The notes beneath the pieces were generated by a model that saw nothing but the letters and a program-made list of their open reading frames with translations, was not told the DNA's origin and did no database searches. A stretch of 44,350 bases of DNA from Acidaminococcaceae bacterium (GTDB lineage: Bacteria > Bacillota > Negativicutes > Acidaminococcales > Acidaminococcaceae): NCBI GenBank assembly GCA_017554485.1, contig JAFZIG010000040.1, positions 1 through 44,350 of the forward strand, read 5' to 3'. Position 1 is the stretch's first letter; every line of letters starts with the position of its first letter. Position numbers and translations under genes: made by a program. Below, piece by piece: positions 9,251 to 16,165 of the stretch.

Positions 9251-9295
9251 GGAAACACTGATTAATTCGTTGGTACGCATTTAATCAGCGTCTCC
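9251..9295. repeat. 45-bp internally deleted MITE copy in the amt leader
   Basis: The two ends of the 157-bp MITE at 30783 are brought together: GGAAACACTGATTAATTCGT at the left and CATTTAATCAGCGTCTCC at the right, forming a 15-bp inverted repeat (two G-T pairs in the amt RNA). The flanking bases TTA occur on both sides. It lies between the amt promoter and the leader terminator and folds into a long hairpin in the amt transcript. Confidence 0.65.
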
Positions 9296-9348
9296 TTATA
9301 AATTTACAAAAGAAATGCGCGCCATTTCCTTTCGCAATTTATAAATGC

Positions 9349-9377
9349 ATAGTAACACTTTGTTTAAAATTCGTCAA
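9349..9377 (-). promoter_or_regulatory. Sigma-70 promoter of amt
   Basis: On the minus strand TTGACG (9372-9377), a 17-base spacer and TACTAT (9349-9354). Transcription would start near 9342, giving a ~180-base leader that contains the MITE relic, the candidate ANTAR hairpin and the terminator. Confidence 0.75.
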
Positions 9378-9396
9378 GGATTTTTTAAAAAATGTA

Positions 9397-9969
9397 TCAA
9401 TAGTTTTCTGCCTTGATGGCAAAGAAAGATCTCGGGTGAGCGCATACGGGGCATTCTTCCGGCGCTTCTACCGATTCTGCCACAAAGCCGCAGTTGGCGC
9501 ACATCCAGAGTTTCTTCTCATCCCGTTTGAACAGTTTTTCGTTTTCGATGTTGGCCAGCAGCAGGCGGTACTGTTTTTCATGGCGCTTTTCAATTTCCGC
9601 TACCCGCTCAAACAGGAAGGCGATTTCTTCAAAACCTTCTTCCTTTGCTTTTTTGGCGAATTCCGGATACATGGAGGTCCATTCTTCGTTTTCCCCGTCT
9701 GCCGCCATTTTCAGATGCTCTGTCGTGGGTTTGGAAAAATCGCCCAGCAGCCAGAACCAGATTTTGGCATGAGCCCGTTCCTGTGCGGCGGTCTCGTCTA
9801 AAATGTCTGCAATCTGGCGGCTCATGGCGCTGTCTTTTTCTGCCTGGCGGGCAAACAGCGTATATTTTACATGGGCCTGGGATTCGCCGGCAAAGGCTGC
9901 CGCCAGGTTTTTCTCGGTCTGGGTACCTTTCAGCCGTTTCATTTCTTCCATTGCTTTTGCTTCGTTCAT
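9397..9969 (-). CDS. rbr: Rubrerythrin
   Basis: Non-haem iron peroxidase that reduces hydrogen peroxide in the cytoplasm of anaerobes. The N-terminal ferritin-like four-helix domain (~1-140) has di-iron ligand helices ([42 protein letters not shown]). The C-terminal rubredoxin-like Fe(SCys)4 domain is CANCGF...CPVCAHP. The start is ATG 9969, with GGGAGG 7-8 bases upstream; the longer frame to 9996 lacks a ribosome site. 190 residues is the usual size. It is divergent from the 10469 gene, with candidate PerR/Fur-type boxes in between. Confidence 0.95.
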   Translation of the reverse strand: MNEAKAMEEMKRLKGTQTEKNLAAAFAGESQAHVKYTLFARQAEKDSAMSRQIADILDETAAQERAHAKIWFWLLGDFSKPTTEHLKMAADGENEEWTSMYPEFAKKAKEEGFEEIAFLFERVAEIEKRHEKQYRLLLANIENEKLFKRDEKKLWMCANCGFVAESVEAPEECPVCAHPRSFFAIKAENY

Positions 9970-10078
9970 GTTGCTTCCTCCCGTCTTTAAAATCAAGGGT
10001 CACTAAACTCGCAGATTCACGGGCTGCTATTGCCTGTGCTTCCATAATACGACGCGATCCACTGTGTAACGTCATATA

Positions 10079-10093
10079 TTAATATTATTATAA
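10079..10093. promoter_or_regulatory. Candidate PerR/Fur-type operator over the rubrerythrin -10 box
   Basis: TTAATATTATTATAA matches the 7-1-7 PerR consensus (TTATAATnATTATAA) at 12 of 14 positions and covers the rubrerythrin -10. A second, weaker 15-mer (11 of 14) lies at 10144-10158. The region is very AT-rich, so chance matches are possible. Confidence 0.35.
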
Positions 10094-10115
10094 TCCAACG
10101 CATGTCTTCTCGCAA
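10087..10115 (-). promoter_or_regulatory. Promoter of rubrerythrin
   Basis: On the minus strand TTGCGA (10110-10115), 17 bases, then a perfect TATAAT (10087-10092), about 120 bases upstream of the start codon. Confidence 0.6.
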
Positions 10116-10221
10116 ATAGTTTTTAAAATTAAAATATTATTTTCAATAATTATTATCAATAGTGCTTGGGTAATGCAACATGGTTAAAGCCAAAACAAGT
10201 ATCACAGCTTCTGAAATTTGA

Positions 10222-10250
10222 TTGACATTTTAATAAAATAATTGTATTAT
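10222..10250 (+). promoter_or_regulatory. Strong sigma-70 promoter of the 10469 gene
   Basis: TTGACA (10222-10227), 17 bases, TATTAT (10245-10250). The gene starts more than 200 bases downstream, leaving a long untranslated leader. Confidence 0.75.
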
Positions 10251-10331
10251 TAAATCGGACGTAAAACAGTAATTATTACTAATAAAATTACTATTTTAAC
10301 TAGCTTGTGCTTGAAGATGCGTACTGCGAGT

Positions 10332-10442
10332 ATGATGACTGTCGCTGCGGCAGGCCGTTGATTACTTTTTGCCCGTTTCTTCCTCTCTCACAGGTACATG
10401 CTTCCGACGTTTATCAGGGATTGTATTTTTAGCAGTCATCAT
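10332..10442 (+). ncRNA. Structured 5' leader of unknown class
   Basis: A perfect 10-bp long-range pairing (ATGATGACTG 10332-10341 with CAGTCATCAT 10433-10442) encloses ~90 bases that include a small hairpin (CTGTC/GGCAG). It ends just before the AAGGAGG of the next gene. No known riboswitch consensus was recognised. The pairing is seen; a regulatory role is inference. Confidence 0.35.
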
Positions 10443-10468
10443 TGGTTATGTTAAGGAGGTAATGTAAC

Positions 10469-10867
10469 ATGTCCGCTATTCAGCCGATTTCCATGCAGGC
10501 AGTGAGCGAAAAGGTTGTACTGGCTCGTAAGGGCCGTCTGGAAGAAGACGCGCAGTTTGTGGTAAACCCCAGATTGAGCTCTACGGAGTTTATTCCCCTG
10601 GAAGAGCGTATGGCCGGTGAGAAGCCGGAGATTGCAGCGTGCCTGGCCAAGCTGAAAGAAAAAGTTGGCAGCGAAATGTTCGCTAAACGCTTTAATGTTT
10701 TACAGAATATCAACCGTTCGGATAAAAACCTGCTGATTGTTACCGGCAGCGAAAGGCTCCGCACGCTGTTGTTGAAAGAACACCTGAAAGACATCATGGA
10801 CGCGTTTTCCGTGGATAATGTCAGGATCGTCGGCGGGGCAGGCTTCGGCGGAATCGACGCTTTTTAA
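10469..10867 (+). CDS. Unknown small protein, C-terminal half resembles DnaA domain I
   Basis: 132 residues, no signal peptide or membrane segment. AAGGAGG lies 9 bases before the ATG. The N-terminal half (to ~50) is Ala/Val/Glu-rich with LEEDAQFVVNPRLSS and is not recognised. The C-terminal half (~60-130: LKEKVGSEMFAKRFNVLQNI, LLIVTGSERLRTLLLKEHL, VRIVGG) has the helix, strand, helix pattern of the DnaA N-terminal protein-interaction domain, which also occurs in unrelated replication and phage proteins. This likeness is weak and read by eye. Strong promoter and long structured leader upstream, own terminator downstream. Confidence 0.75.
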   Translation: MSAIQPISMQAVSEKVVLARKGRLEEDAQFVVNPRLSSTEFIPLEERMAGEKPEIAACLAKLKEKVGSEMFAKRFNVLQNINRSDKNLLIVTGSERLRTLLLKEHLKDIMDAFSVDNVRIVGGAGFGGIDAF

Positions 10868-10874
10868 AATCATT

Positions 10875-10914
10875 CCCGGCCCGGTTCCCTGTTTGCGGGA
10901 GCAGGCCGGGTTTT
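10875..10914 (+). terminator. Intrinsic terminator after the 10469 gene
   Basis: CCCGGCC (10875-10881) pairs with GGCCGGG (10904-10910), with an inner TCCC/GGGA pairing, then TTTTCTTT. It lies only 20 bases before the next start codon, so the following gene may depend on partial read-through. Confidence 0.8.
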
Positions 10915-10930
10915 CTTTGGAGAGAACACT

Positions 10931-11884
10931 GTGAAACAACTGTTTAATTATTCTACGGTTCCGGGGTATGAGGAAGCCATCCGGCGTACCGGCAAATCGC
11001 TGGAAGATTATCTGGCGATGCTGGGACTGGACGGGATCGAGCTTCTGGTATACCGCAGCGAACCGTATATGCGTCCTTTTGACAATGTGGCGGTAGGCGC
11101 GCACCTGCGTTCCTGGTCCTGCTGGTATGACCTGTGGAAAAATAACAAGGATCGTCTCTACCAGATTTTCAGAAGCGACGATGCGTTGCGGGACTATTAC
11201 GGCGGCACCCAGAAACGGGCCTGGCTTTTGCAAATCAAGCGGAACATCGAAGCTGCCCTGATTGAAAAACCGGAGTACCTGGTATACAGGGTGGAGGAGG
11301 TTTCCCCGGCGGAACAGTATTCCTGGAACTTTGACCACACCAATGCGGAAGTGACCAAAATGGCGGCGCGGGTATTTAACAGAGTCAGCGATCAGGTTCC
11401 CGCGGATACGAAAGTTCTGTTTGAAAATACCTGGTGGCCGGGACTGACGTTACAGGATGCAAAACAGACAGGGGAGTTTTTGGAGAAAATAAAGTTTGAA
11501 AATATCGGACTGATGCTGGATACCGGGCATCTGCTGAATACGAACCCCGATTTGCAGAGCGAGCGGGAAGGCATTGATTACATCTGTCAGATCATCAGAA
11601 ATTTAGGCGAACTCAGGCATTATATCAAAGGCGTGCATCTGAGCTGTTCCCTGTCCGGCGAGTATCAGCGGCAATCTCCCCGGATGATCCCGTCCCTGGA
11701 AAATGACGCCAGGCTGTTAAGCCATGTCTGTAACATTGACCAGCATAAGCCATTTACCGATCCGGCAGTAGAGAAGATTTTTGAACTGATTGAACCAGAT
11801 TATGTGGTGCATGTATTGTATTACGACGATTTTAACCAGCTGGCCCGGCGGATCACGGAGCAGAAGCAGCTGCTGAAAGCATAG
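10931..11884 (+). CDS. Xylose-isomerase-like TIM barrel protein (AP endonuclease 2 superfamily)
   Basis: 317 residues, GTG start with GGAGAG six bases upstream. The barrel pattern is visible in GLDGIELLVYR (strand 2), VLFENTWWPG (Glu ligand, centre), NIGLMLDTGHLL (Asp/His metal pair), YIKGVHLSCSLSGEY (His) and DYVVHVLYYDD. These fit the PF01261 fold, whose members are sugar isomerases, epimerases or AP endonucleases; the substrate cannot be told from sequence. WSCWYDLWKN near residue 60 is not part of the common pattern. It follows the small 10469 gene across a terminator and has no promoter of its own that I recognise. Confidence 0.82.
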   Translation: MKQLFNYSTVPGYEEAIRRTGKSLEDYLAMLGLDGIELLVYRSEPYMRPFDNVAVGAHLRSWSCWYDLWKNNKDRLYQIFRSDDALRDYYGGTQKRAWLLQIKRNIEAALIEKPEYLVYRVEEVSPAEQYSWNFDHTNAEVTKMAARVFNRVSDQVPADTKVLFENTWWPGLTLQDAKQTGEFLEKIKFENIGLMLDTGHLLNTNPDLQSEREGIDYICQIIRNLGELRHYIKGVHLSCSLSGEYQRQSPRMIPSLENDARLLSHVCNIDQHKPFTDPAVEKIFELIEPDYVVHVLYYDDFNQLARRITEQKQLLKA

Positions 11885-11931
11885 GTAAAGCGATACTGGG
11901 ACAGTCAGTAGTTCTTTTGAAGAAACAGAAT

Positions 11932-11975
11932 CAGGACGGCTTCACTGTTTTGGCAGGGGAGCGTCCTGGTTTTTA
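11932..11975 (+). terminator. Probable terminator after the TIM-barrel gene
   Basis: CAGGACG (11932-11938) pairs with CGTCCTG (11962-11968), followed by GTTTTTATT. The loop is long (23 bases) with a small inner CTG/CAG pairing. The rest of 11885-12207 holds only the promoter at 12086. Confidence 0.55.
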
Positions 11976-12085
11976 TTATGGAAGCGCAGACAAAGTAAGC
12001 AGTGACCGGTACGAAGCGGAGCGCCAGGCTAAGATAAGATTCCGTAGCCGAACGTTTCCGGAAAAACGCAAGGGGCGGTTTGGCG

Positions 12086-12114
12086 TTTACAATCAGAATG
12101 AAAAGGCGTATAAT
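12086..12114 (+). promoter_or_regulatory. Promoter of the 12208 diguanylate cyclase
   Basis: TTTACA (12086-12091), 17 bases, TATAAT (12109-12114), about 94 bases upstream of the start codon. Confidence 0.65.
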
Positions 12115-12207
12115 AATTTAAAGTGTTTGTATTAAAATTCATATATTTTTTTGCATTACCTGAAAACTGCACAGTTATACAAAATGAACTGGCGGAGATG
12201 AAGAAAA

Positions 12208-13935
12208 ATGCATTCCATTCGTTTAAAAATTACGGCAGTTACCATAGCGGCGATCCTTACCAGCCTGCTGGCATTTATCGGCATCGGCTATTACACCATT
12301 GCTGAGGAAAACGATAAGACTTCGGTAGAAAAGCTGAATCTTTTGAGCCAGAACGCGCAAAAAACAGTGGATGTCCGGCTCAACAGTTTAAAACGTTCTG
12401 TAGATGTGGTGGCCGATATTGCGGAAGATTCGCTGTCAACCCTTAACCTTGCGGATTATGGCACGCCGGGCACAAGGACGATTGAACAGGCAAAACAACT
12501 GGATGAGTATATGCAAAAGTACTGTGAAAACGTTCGGAACGTTTTCGGCAGTATTGCTAACCATTCCGACAGTATCGCAACCTATTATTTTTGCATCAGC
12601 CCGGATATCGGTACGTCAGAGCATGGCTTTTTCTATTCTAAAGTCGGAAAGACCGCATTTGAAGAGCAACCCAAGCTGATTGCGGACAAATTGAAACCTG
12701 ATGACGTGAATTCCAACTGGTATTTTTCTCCGATCAGGCTGGGCAAACCCTGCTGGGTAGGTCCTTATTATGCCCATTTTCTGGGTGAACTGCTGACGGT
12801 TTCCTATGTGGCGCCTATCTATAAGGATAATGTTTTGATCGGCGTGCTGGGTATGGATACGCTGTTTTACAGCCTGCGGTCCCCGGTGCATGCGCTACGG
12901 GTGTATGACACGGGCTTTGCCAGCCTGATGGACAACACGGGACGCATTCTTTACCATCCCAGGCTGAAACCTGGGACAAGAGTGGAAGAGGTCAGTCCAA
13001 ACCTGAATCCTGAACTTTTCCGCAGGGAAAGCAACGGTAACGAACTGATCCGGTACAACGCGGAGGGGCAAAGGCGCCAGGTTTCCTTTACCACGCTGGC
13101 TAACGGACTGAAGCTGGTAGTGGCCGCGCCGGTGGATGAAATTTTCTCGTCCTGGCAAAAGATGACACAGTCAATTTTAGTGAGCGCCCTTGCTATTCTT
13201 GTTATATTTGCGGTGGTGACCCTGTTTATCGTAGGGGCGGTTACCAAACCGTTGCTGCGGCTTACTTCCGCGTCCCGGAAGCTGGCTGACGGAGATTATA
13301 ACGCAGAACTGGACTATGAAGGCGACGATGAAGTAGGGATTCTGACGCAGTCCTTCCGGCAGATGCGGGATCATCTGAAGTTGTATATCAGCGACCTTAA
13401 CAGCCGGGCCTATTCGGATGCCCTGACGGGGATCAAGAACAAAGGGGCGTTTGATATTGCCGCCGCCCGTCTCAATGATATGATCCATCACAGCGGGGAT
13501 GAAAGCCGGCTGGATTTTGCCGTTGTTATGTTCGACTGCAACAATCTGAAGAAGATTAACGATGAATTCGGACACGAACAGGGTGACATCTATCTTCGGA
13601 CAGCGACCCGCGTCATTTGCCAGACTTTTGTCCACAGCCCGGTGTTCCGCCTGGGTGGCGACGAGTTTGCCGCAGTGTTGCAGCGGGAAGATTACCGGGA
13701 CAGGGAAGAACTGATGAGTGCTTTTGATAAGAAAGCGGAAGAAGTCAATGTTGCTGCGAAGAATCCCTGGGAAAAGATCAACATTGCCAAAGGTATGGCT
13801 GTGTTCCGGCCGGACAGGGATACCGATATCGATCAGGTGATGCGACGGGCCGATGAGCAGATGTACGAGAACAAGAGGATTAGTAAACTAGCCGGGGCTG
13901 CTGCTATCCCCAATTTTGACGCGATCGAATCGTAG
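12208..13935 (+). CDS. Membrane diguanylate cyclase with extracytoplasmic Cache sensor
   Basis: Makes c-di-GMP from two GTP. Layout: TM helix ~7-29, periplasmic double-Cache-like sensor ~35-300 (VGPYYAHFLGELLTVSYVAP, VLGMDTLFYSLRSPV), second TM ~312-337, HAMP ~338-395 (VTKPLLRLTSASRKLADGDY), GGDEF domain ~405-565 with intact GGDEF at residues 483-487 and substrate-binding DCNNLKKINDEFGHEQGD. The inhibitory RxxD site five residues before GGDEF is absent (FVHS there), so product feedback is probably lost. 575 residues. ATG start after GGAGATGAAGAAAA. Single-gene unit between its promoter and the terminator at 13989. Confidence 0.93.
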   Translation: MHSIRLKITAVTIAAILTSLLAFIGIGYYTIAEENDKTSVEKLNLLSQNAQKTVDVRLNSLKRSVDVVADIAEDSLSTLNLADYGTPGTRTIEQAKQLDEYMQKYCENVRNVFGSIANHSDSIATYYFCISPDIGTSEHGFFYSKVGKTAFEEQPKLIADKLKPDDVNSNWYFSPIRLGKPCWVGPYYAHFLGELLTVSYVAPIYKDNVLIGVLGMDTLFYSLRSPVHALRVYDTGFASLMDNTGRILYHPRLKPGTRVEEVSPNLNPELFRRESNGNELIRYNAEGQRRQVSFTTLANGLKLVVAAPVDEIFSSWQKMTQSILVSALAILVIFAVVTLFIVGAVTKPLLRLTSASRKLADGDYNAELDYEGDDEVGILTQSFRQMRDHLKLYISDLNSRAYSDALTGIKNKGAFDIAAARLNDMIHHSGDESRLDFAVVMFDCNNLKKINDEFGHEQGDIYLRTATRVICQTFVHSPVFRLGGDEFAAVLQREDYRDREELMSAFDKKAEEVNVAAKNPWEKINIAKGMAVFRPDRDTDIDQVMRRADEQMYENKRISKLAGAAAIPNFDAIES

Positions 13936-13988
13936 AAGATCGTTTTAATATAAAGAAAAGACAGGCATTTGTTTTTAGAATGCAAAAG

Positions 13989-14034
13989 ACCGATACGGGG
14001 TTGACTGACGTGATCCCGTATCGGTTCATTTTTT
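13989..14034 (+). terminator. Bidirectional terminator between convergent genes
   Basis: An 11-bp perfect stem (ACCGATACGGG / CCCGTATCGGT) is followed by TCATTTTTT on the plus strand; on the minus strand CTTTT follows. It serves the cyclase and probably the convergent ferredoxin/membrane-protein pair. Confidence 0.85.
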
Positions 14035-14037
14035 AGT

Positions 14038-14619
14038 TTATTCCTGTTCGTTGTGTTTTATGCGGCATATAGTTTGCGTCATGGTTCCCATAGGACAGTA
14101 GACGCACCAGGAACGGGGTTTCCAAAGCAGGAGGGAAATGATTCCCAGTACAGTGGAAGTCATCATAACGCTGTAAAAGCCGAAAGCGAACTGCGCAATC
14201 CAGGGCGCTGTACTTCCGTTGTAGGCCCAATGCCAGGGAAGTTTGAACGTCCACAGCAGGGTGACGAACTGTTTCAGGTTGGCAGCGCCGCTGTAAACGA
14301 GCCAGGTCGTGTGCAGCATATTGGCAAACATCACCATGAAAAAAAGCAGGAAGCCGTACCGGAATGCTTTGGAACGCAGCCAGGCAGGGACGTTGCGCCA
14401 GCGGGAAAGCCCCGCCTTGCCGCCCAGCAGGGCAAACAGCTGCCCCCTGCCGCAATAGCGGTTACAGTAGGCTTTATCCCAGCCGGCCAGGGCAAGGATC
14501 AGGGGAACCAGGAACATGCACAGGCCCAGCCAGGCGAACAGGATATTGAAAAAGCCCAGGCTGAAATAGACAAGTTCGGCGATCCACAGATAATCATACC
14601 AGTGTTTTTTATTCTTCAT
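14038..14619 (-). CDS. Membrane protein with Cys motifs, NapH/NosR-like 4Fe-4S family
   Basis: 193 residues, start ATG 14619 with GGAGG seven bases upstream; it overlaps the end of the ferredoxin gene by 11 bases, so the two are coupled. Four to five hydrophobic helices are visible (YLWIAELVYFSLGFFNILFA, LVPLILALAG, FLLFFMVMFANMLHTTWLV, TVLGIISLLLW). Cys-rich ends CNRYCGRGQL and WCVYCPMGTMTQ resemble the CxxxCP-type motifs of NapH/YccM membrane electron-transfer proteins. It probably passes electrons between the quinone/membrane side and the ferredoxin next door. The partner and physiological reaction are not evident. Confidence 0.8.
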   Translation of the reverse strand: MKNKKHWYDYLWIAELVYFSLGFFNILFAWLGLCMFLVPLILALAGWDKAYCNRYCGRGQLFALLGGKAGLSRWRNVPAWLRSKAFRYGFLLFFMVMFANMLHTTWLVYSGAANLKQFVTLLWTFKLPWHWAYNGSTAPWIAQFAFGFYSVMMTSTVLGIISLLLWKPRSWCVYCPMGTMTQTICRIKHNEQE

Positions 14620-14809
14620 GCCGCGCCTCCAGTGTGATGACGGAAGCCGGGCACTCTTTGGCACAGCGACCGCAGCCTACACATTTAGCATCATCGACGC
14701 GGGCGTACAGGCCTTTGTATACCCGGATCGCCCCCATGGGGCAGACCTTCTGGCAACTGCCGCAGGCAACGCATTCTTTTTGATTTACTACAGCATGTCG
14801 TTTTGGCAA
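14609..14809 (-). CDS. 2[4Fe-4S] ferredoxin
   Basis: 66 residues with two complete cluster motifs, CVACGSCQKVCP and CVGCGRCAKECP, in the classical bacterial ferredoxin arrangement. The start is probably TTG 14809 (PKRHAVVNQKEC follows) because TTGAGGTG lies 7 bases upstream; an upstream in-frame TTG at 14824 would sit on that ribosome site. It is a cytoplasmic electron carrier, co-transcribed with the NapH-like membrane protein, with which it probably forms a membrane electron-transfer pair. Confidence 0.88.
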   Translation of the reverse strand: MPKRHAVVNQKECVACGSCQKVCPMGAIRVYKGLYARVDDAKCVGCGRCAKECPASVITLEARHEE

Positions 14810-14882
14810 AATGAAGCACCTCAATTAACAATTAAAGCTTTGGAAGTAAGCCGTAGCGAAAAATAGGTTGATTGTTTTTATT

Positions 14883-14911
14883 ATTATGCTATACTTTGCT
14901 GAAATTTGCAA
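14883..14911 (-). promoter_or_regulatory. Promoter of the ferredoxin operon
   Basis: On the minus strand TTGCAA (14906-14911), 17 bases, CATAAT (14883-14888). Confidence 0.55.
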
Positions 14912-14961
14912 GGATGTGCCGGTTCATATAAATGGGCAGTTTTTCTTTTTTCAGGCTGATA

Positions 14962-14970
14962 TGATATAAT
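14962..14970 (+). promoter_or_regulatory. Extended -10 promoter of the hydroxy-acid oxidase gene
   Basis: TGATATAAT (TGn plus a perfect TATAAT at 14965-14970) lies 22 bases before the start codon; no clear -35. The untranslated leader would be very short, just the AAGGGGG site. Confidence 0.5.
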
Positions 14971-14992
14971 AAAATAAAAAGGGGGAAGCAAC

Positions 14993-16009
14993 ATGGATTA
15001 TACTGAACTGATGGAAAAGGCCCGTCCCAGACTGGGAAAAATCTGCAAAGGCTGCCTGGTCTGCAACGGCCGTGCCTGCGGGGACAGGATGCCCGGGCCG
15101 GGCGCCAAGGGCATTGGCGATACAGCCATCCGCAATTATGAGAAATGGAAAGAGATCCGCATCAATATGGACACGCTGGTGGCACGGAAACCCGTGGACA
15201 TGAGCCTGGACTTTTTCGGCAAACGTCTCAGATACCCGATCATCGCCGGCCCGGTTGGTCTGGTTGCCGTGCATTACAGCGATGCCTATACGGATACCAC
15301 CTATAATGATGTGCTGGTTTCCGGCTGCGCCGCTGAAGGAATCATTGCCATGACCGGCGACGGCGCGGACGCTACGGTTATGCAGTCTGCCTGCCTGGCC
15401 ATAAAAAAGGCCGGAGGCATGGGTATTCCTACGGTAAAACCATGGGGACCGGAAACGCTGCAGGAAAAGTTTGCCTGTGTGAAGGGAAGCGGCGCCTTTG
15501 CCTGCGCCATGGACGTGGACGGGGCAGGCCTGCCGTTTTTGAAAAAGCTGAACACATCGGCAGGTCCTAAATCGGAGGAAGAGCTGGCGGAGATTATCCG
15601 CAATGCCGGAGTGCCTTTTATCGTGAAAGGCATCATGACGGTGAAAGGCGCTTTGAAAGCCAAACGCGCCGGCGCTTCCGCTATTGTGGTATCCAACCAC
15701 GGCGGCCGTGTGCTGGACCAGTGCCCCGCCACGGCAGAGGTGCTGCCGGAAATCGTGGACGCGGTGCAGGGTGACATGAAGATCCTTGTGGACGGCGGTA
15801 TCCGTTCGGGCGTGGATATTTTTAAGGCCCTGGCCATCGGGGCGGATGCGGTCATCATCGCCCGTCCGTATGTGACGGCGGTGTACGGCGCCGGCGCGGA
15901 AGGGATTCATGTATTGACGCAGAAACTGGCGGCCGAGCTGGAAGACACCATGGAAATGTGCGGCGCCCGCTCGCTGGCAGAGATTACACGGGATATGGTG
16001 AGACTGTAA
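14993..16009 (+). CDS. FMN-dependent alpha-hydroxy-acid oxidase/dehydrogenase family protein
   Basis: 338-residue TIM-barrel flavoprotein of the glycolate oxidase / lactate oxidase / L-lactate dehydrogenase family. Diagnostic pieces: IAGPVGLVAVHYSD, VKGIMTVKGALKAKRAGA, catalytic SNHGGRVLDQCPAT (His236) and the FMN-phosphate segment ILVDGGIRSGVDIFKALAIGADAVIIARP. The N-terminus carries CKGCLVCNGRACGDRMPGPG, a Cys cluster not found in classical oxidases. Substrate cannot be assigned; in an anaerobe it probably passes electrons to a carrier, not oxygen (inference). ATG is preceded by AAGGGGG. Divergent from the ferredoxin operon. Confidence 0.88.
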   Translation: MDYTELMEKARPRLGKICKGCLVCNGRACGDRMPGPGAKGIGDTAIRNYEKWKEIRINMDTLVARKPVDMSLDFFGKRLRYPIIAGPVGLVAVHYSDAYTDTTYNDVLVSGCAAEGIIAMTGDGADATVMQSACLAIKKAGGMGIPTVKPWGPETLQEKFACVKGSGAFACAMDVDGAGLPFLKKLNTSAGPKSEEELAEIIRNAGVPFIVKGIMTVKGALKAKRAGASAIVVSNHGGRVLDQCPATAEVLPEIVDAVQGDMKILVDGGIRSGVDIFKALAIGADAVIIARPYVTAVYGAGAEGIHVLTQKLAAELEDTMEMCGARSLAEITRDMVRL

Positions 16010-16107
16010 ATCGTTTGGAAAAGAGATTGCTTTTTGCTGTTTTTTTGTAACATCCGATACAGTTGTTTTCAAAAATTACGTTTTTTAATAAATATTTAAA
16101 TTTTTAT

Positions 16108-16136
16108 TTGACATTGTTCTTTTCCTCTGCTATTTT
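16108..16136 (+). promoter_or_regulatory. Promoter of the T-box/metA-metY operon
   Basis: TTGACA (16108-16113), 17 bases, TATTTT (16131-16136). Transcription would start near 16143, at the head of the T-box leader. Confidence 0.8.
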
Positions 16137-16165
16137 AAATACCAAGTTAAATACTATGATTTGGC

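Noticed and set aside
9251..9295. Long hairpin as the first ANTAR hairpin
   Set aside because: Its loop has no six-base A1/G4 form with a stable short stem, and its arms are MITE ends.
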